Below are positions 50,191 through 53,131 of a stretch of DNA of 53,131 bases, piece after piece. The DNA is from a candidate division Zixibacteria bacterium RBG_16_53_22. GTDB lineage: Bacteria; Zixibacteria; MSB-5A5; UBA10806. A model generated the notes under the pieces. The model ran no database searches. It saw nothing but the letters and a program-made list of their open reading frames with translations, and was not told the DNA's origin. Numbering within the stretch: position 1 is the first letter of the stretch; the number at the start of each line of letters is the position of its first letter. A program made the position numbers and the translations under genes. Where the stretch lies: the NCBI GenBank assembly GCA_001775395.1, contig MEWP01000072.1:1-53131 (forward strand). The letters are read 5' to 3'.

Positions 50191-52593
50191 CTACGGGGTC
50201 TCCCCCGGGTATGGCGAGCCGCGGAAAATATCGGTCAGCTCGAAACGGGCGTAATCCTTGACAAAATGCAGCGTGATAACGCCGGTCGGGCCGTTGCGCT
50301 GTTTACCGATTATGATCTCTGCTACCGGGCCAAGTGAACCGTCGTCGTCGCGTTCGCGATGAATGAACAAAACGACATCAGCGTCCTGCTCCAGCGCCCC
50401 GGATTCACGGAGATCCGACAGCTGCGGCCGAGCTTTGACGCCTCTTTGCTCGACCTGGCGCGACAGCTGCGAAAGCGCCACCACCGGCACCTTCAACTCC
50501 CTGGCCAGAGCCTTGAGTGATTGCGATATATATGTTATCTCCTGCTGACGGCTTTCGGGATTTTTCTGCCCTCTCACCAATTGAATGTAATCCAATAATA
50601 TCAGTCCGATATCATATTTGAGTTTCATGCGGCGGGCCTTGGCGCGTATCTCCATGACCGTCAGGGTGGCCGAATCATCGAGGAAAATGGGAGCCTCCGA
50701 GAGCGGGCCGACCGCGATCGAAAGGTTGGTCCACTGGTGGTCGGCGATTCGCCCGGTGCGCATCTGATGCGACGATATCCTGGCCCGGCTGCAGAGGAGC
50801 CTTTGCGCCAGCTGCTCCTTGGCCATTTCCAACGAAAAGATGATTACCGGGATACCGCGGTTGACCGCGACGTTTTCCGCGATATTCAGCGCAAATGCGG
50901 TATTGTGCGTTACGATATAGTCGTCCGTAACATATAGATGTGATGGGTGGCTGACGGCAATGCACTGCGTTTTCACGATACGGGTGGCAGTTATAGCTTT
51001 AATGTTCAGGCGGCGTTTCCGCTGGCGTGCATTCAATCTATCCTTCTTGTGCTTCACCAGTTGCAGGATGGTCGGATCAGGGAGCTGGATATTACAGACA
51101 TATGATGTCTGGCCACTACGCTTTCTGCGTTGATAACTATAGGAAGTAGACTTTGGGCAGAACGACGCCGTCCCGCCCAAGGACCGCGTAAGGTCGACTA
51201 CGTCTTTGGCCAATTGTGAGCTGCATGTAGCGAACCGTAACGAGCCGAATTTCTCCACCCATCCGTCGCTATCGAGCAGGCCGGCTAGCAATTGGGTGCG
51301 CGCTTCCCGTGACGCGCTCAAGTAGGCTGTCGGGATGAATTTCGTCTCCGCGGAATGACCCCACAAACCCATCTCGCGGAGCATAGCAGTAACCGGGTTG
51401 GCAGAGACTCCTTGGGTACCTTTTCGATGAGCGCCTTCGCGCTGAATAATGCGATAGTCGTAACCCCCCGCAGGGGTAACGCCCATTTCCACCCCCACGG
51501 CTTGCTCCATCCGAGGCAACATAGTGGGCTCGGCGGTGGAAAACCGCAGTGATGTGCCTGATAGCGACCCGTCCCCAAGCAGCACCCCCAGCAGCCATGG
51601 ATCGAGCGAAAGATGCTCGTCGGAGCCGAACTCCCCCACGAATGGCTCGATCCACAGCCGGTTGCGATAACGTTTCCTCAACAATAGCTCCATCAGTTGC
51701 GCGGTTGTAAGAATGCGGGGCTCGGTCCAACTACGGTAACGTATTCGCCAGAGGTGCTCGGCGCAGCACTCGGTGGCACGCCCGTCGGCGAAAATCATAC
51801 GGTAAACCTGGCGGGCACCCTGAGGATATATGCCGACTACCTGGGATCGCCGGCCGTCAACCGATGCCAGCTCATCCCCGACGCATAACAAGCCCATTTC
51901 TTTCCACCTGCCATCGCACATTAATACTTTGGCGTCCAGCGGCTGAGCCTTGCCCATCGAGGGCCGCCCGGCGATGATGATAAGATCCGATTTCTGGAAT
52001 CCGGCCGTCAGGCTGTCGAGATCGGGGTATCCGGTTGACAGGCCGGTGACATGCCCCTCGCGCTTGGCATACTCCTCGATCTGCTCGAAGGTTTGCGGCA
52101 GGATATTGCGCAGGGCCACGAAATCGCCCTTGAGCGAGTCCTCTTTGATAGCGAATATCTTGCGCTCGGCGTAGTCGAGAAGGTCATCGGCGTTGTTGCC
52201 GGGATCATAGCAGCGACTGATTATGTGGCTGCAGTCGTTTATCAGATGGTTCTTGACCGCGGCCTCGATAACGATGCGGGCATGGTCCTCGATATTATCG
52301 AAATTGACGACCGTGTCAGTCAGGTCCATGAGATATCTGCGCCCGCCGACTTCATCGAGCTGGCCGCGCTTGAAAAGCTCATCGGGGACAGTCAGCAGGT
52401 CGATGGCGTTGGAATCCTCGTAAACCTTTCGGATGGCCGCGAAGATCTTGCGATGCTTGGGAAGATAGAAATAATCATCCTTGAGCATCTCCATGCCGAC
52501 ATGCAGCGCCTCGGTGTTCTGAAGGATCGAACCGAGCACCGATTGCTCGGCCTCGATCGCCTGGGGCGGTATGCGCTCATTGGTTTCTGCCAT
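50191..52593 (-). CDS. dnaB: Replicative DNA helicase DnaB containing an intein
   Basis: An 800-residue precursor; removing the intein (216-564) leaves a 451-residue DnaB of normal size. The extein N-terminus has the DnaB start (PPQAIEAEQSVLGSIL). The Walker A sequence is split: RPSMGK ends the N-extein and TAFALNIA begins the C-extein. Later DnaB motifs are intact (ISLEM-type IFSLEMAKEQLAQRLL, LDYIQLVRG, VVALSQLSR, DLRESGALEQDADV). The hexameric helicase unwinds DNA at the fork; it cannot bind ATP until splicing joins Lys215 to Thr565. AAGGA precedes the ATG and a TATAAT box lies at 52620-52615. Confidence 0.97.
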   Translation of the reverse strand: MAETNERIPPQAIEAEQSVLGSILQNTEALHVGMEMLKDDYFYLPKHRKIFAAIRKVYEDSNAIDLLTVPDELFKRGQLDEVGGRRYLMDLTDTVVNFDNIEDHARIVIEAAVKNHLINDCSHIISRCYDPGNNADDLLDYAERKIFAIKEDSLKGDFVALRNILPQTFEQIEEYAKREGHVTGLSTGYPDLDSLTAGFQKSDLIIIAGRPSMGKAQPLDAKVLMCDGRWKEMGLLCVGDELASVDGRRSQVVGIYPQGARQVYRMIFADGRATECCAEHLWRIRYRSWTEPRILTTAQLMELLLRKRYRNRLWIEPFVGEFGSDEHLSLDPWLLGVLLGDGSLSGTSLRFSTAEPTMLPRMEQAVGVEMGVTPAGGYDYRIIQREGAHRKGTQGVSANPVTAMLREMGLWGHSAETKFIPTAYLSASREARTQLLAGLLDSDGWVEKFGSLRFATCSSQLAKDVVDLTRSLGGTASFCPKSTSYSYQRRKRSGQTSYVCNIQLPDPTILQLVKHKKDRLNARQRKRRLNIKAITATRIVKTQCIAVSHPSHLYVTDDYIVTHNTAFALNIAENVAVNRGIPVIIFSLEMAKEQLAQRLLCSRARISSHQMRTGRIADHQWTNLSIAVGPLSEAPIFLDDSATLTVMEIRAKARRMKLKYDIGLILLDYIQLVRGQKNPESRQQEITYISQSLKALARELKVPVVALSQLSRQVEQRGVKARPQLSDLRESGALEQDADVVLFIHRERDDDGSLGPVAEIIIGKQRNGPTGVITLHFVKDYARFELTDIFRGSPYPGETP
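50902..51948 (-). mobile_element. DnaB P-loop intein, class 3-like, with LAGLIDADG endonuclease motifs
   Basis: 349 residues in frame. The first residue is Ala216 rather than Cys or Ser, and the end is Thr562-His563-Asn564 followed by Thr565. Block B is ATECCAEHLWRI with Trp282, and block F is KTQCIAVSHPSHLYVTDDYI with Cys544. Trp282, Cys544 and Thr562 match the WCT triad that defines class 3 inteins, which lack an N-terminal nucleophile and branch on the block F Cys. Two dodecapeptide motifs (WLLGVLLGDGSL at 333-344, LLAGLLDSDGWV at 435-446) mark a homing endonuclease. Splicing is inferred, not shown. Confidence 0.93.
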
Positions 52594-52614
52594 ATATTAT
52601 TCCTTGCTTATGAC

Positions 52615-52620
52615 ATTATA
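52615..52620 (-). promoter_or_regulatory. Possible -10 box of dnaB
   Basis: A perfect TATAAT on the minus strand, about 22 bases before the dnaB ATG. No good -35 is found at the usual distance. Confidence 0.4.
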
Positions 52621-52653
52621 TGCCGCGTTATGCGCGCCATCAGATACCTGTAG

Positions 52654-52675
52654 GTCAGGTCGCCTGCGACCTGAC
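52654..52675. repeat. REP-like palindrome next to the RAYT gene
   Basis: Perfect arms GTCAGGTCGC/GCGACCTGAC with a 2-base centre, between dnaB and the transposase gene. This is the shortest-loop member of the family found at 8550, 10690 and 48166. Confidence 0.8.
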
Positions 52676-52717
52676 TCTTTTTATCTTCCATCCTTGATGA
52701 ACAAAAAATGGGGTTGA

Positions 52718-53131
52718 TTAGCTGCCAGCTCCTTCTCTGCCTATATTTCGCTCCGTCTGTGATATCAAATCAAAGAAAGCTACGTCTTCCTCGCGAGTCA
52801 GAGCTTGCTCTGACCGCGGATACCACGAAATAGGATTAATTCCCATAAAACCGTTTTTACTCCCCATATAATCATTAATACTGCTATACGGATACTTATC
52901 AGGTCTAGAAACCAAAAGGTGTCTTACTGGATTGAAATGAATATAATTTAGTCCAGCATATAACTGTTTATCGTCTTCAATAGGCAAATAGTCAAATCGC
53001 GGAATCCAGACTTGATGATCTTGCCTCTTGGTGCATCTATTTTCGACTGCACTTCGTCTAAATTGCCTGAGCCAAATACGATTTCTGCCAGCGGCCCAAT
53101 CCAAAATTCGGCGCGCGCTTAAACTCTTCCA
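52718..53131 (-). CDS. REP-associated tyrosine transposase (IS200-like Y1 family), cut by the window edge
   Basis: At least 137 residues, open to the right edge with no stop or clear start, so the N-terminal HUH region is outside. The family's C-terminal block NYIHFNPVRHLLVSRPDKYPYSS and the preceding VWIPRFDYLPI are clear. Such enzymes recognise REP hairpins and are usually single copy. The last ~45 residues are unlike the family and read through a palindrome at 52797-52814 (GTCAGAGC-TT-GCTCTGAC), which may have altered the end. Confidence 0.85.
   Translation of the reverse strand, partial: WKSLSARRILDWAAGRNRIWLRQFRRSAVENRCTKRQDHQVWIPRFDYLPIEDDKQLYAGLNYIHFNPVRHLLVSRPDKYPYSSINDYMGSKNGFMGINPISWYPRSEQALTREEDVAFFDLISQTERNIGREGAGS

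Noticed and set aside
50902-51948. Standard class 1 intein
   Set aside because: The first residue is Ala, not Cys or Ser, and the Trp/Cys/Thr set points to class 3.

Overview
This window reads as the chromosome of an uncultured-type Gram-negative bacterium, probably from an FCB-like lineage close to the candidate phylum Zixibacteria. That placement is an inference. It rests on very large signal-peptide proteins ending in the FlgD-like/Por-type C-terminal tag (NYPNPFN...), dockerin-like C-termini on other exported proteins, predicted outer-membrane barrels, and dispersed palindromes of the GTCAGGTC...GACCTGAC type. No plasmid or prophage backbone is visible.

Layout. (1) 1-10930, minus strand: a sigma-70 promoter and FMN riboswitch lead into ribD-ribE-ribBA-ribH-nusB. 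The strand continues into a glycosylation/lipid-linked sugar cluster: methyltransferase, DUF2723 membrane protein, GT4, flippase-like protein and GT2, several of them overlapping start-to-stop. REP-like palindromes have entered this operon twice, once between aptamer and terminator and once (127-bp tandem repeat) between ribE and ribBA. (2) 11044-34484, minus strand: an export-rich region with a 1842-aa zinc metalloprotease carrying a dockerin-like tail, a small lipoprotein, tRNA-Ser(UGA) with a tRNA 3'-end fragment nearby, a 1320-aa FnIII-type protein, an M14 carboxypeptidase, a degenerate RNase H-like protein and a 2858-aa subtilisin-like protease. Most of the large genes have their own strong promoters and terminators. 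(3) 34595-42729, minus strand: RNase R, then a set with 4-base overlaps (sigma-54-type activator, outer-membrane protein, lamin-tail protein, second barrel-like protein), ending in a dGTPase. (4) 43182-45587, plus strand: an exported beta-propeller-like protein with the same dockerin-like tail. (5) 45687-47921, minus strand: ECF sigma factor, zinc anti-sigma factor and two Spy/CpxP-like periplasmic proteins. (6) 47922-53131: a REP-rich spacer, mreB, a small membrane protein on the plus strand, dnaB interrupted by an intein, and the C-terminal part of a REP-associated tyrosine transposase (RAYT) running off the window.

The most notable element is the 349-aa intein in dnaB, inserted between the Lys and Thr of the Walker A motif. 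It starts with Ala and carries a Trp/Cys/Thr set matching class 3 inteins, plus two LAGLIDADG-type motifs. The second theme is a RAYT gene together with REP-like palindromes at several loci, including inside a riboswitch leader and at a gene junction where the ribE tail is present three times. The third is a surface/export programme in which two different C-terminal tags mark different large secreted enzymes. All coordinates and motifs come from reading the sequence; family names are assigned from motif recognition without database searches.
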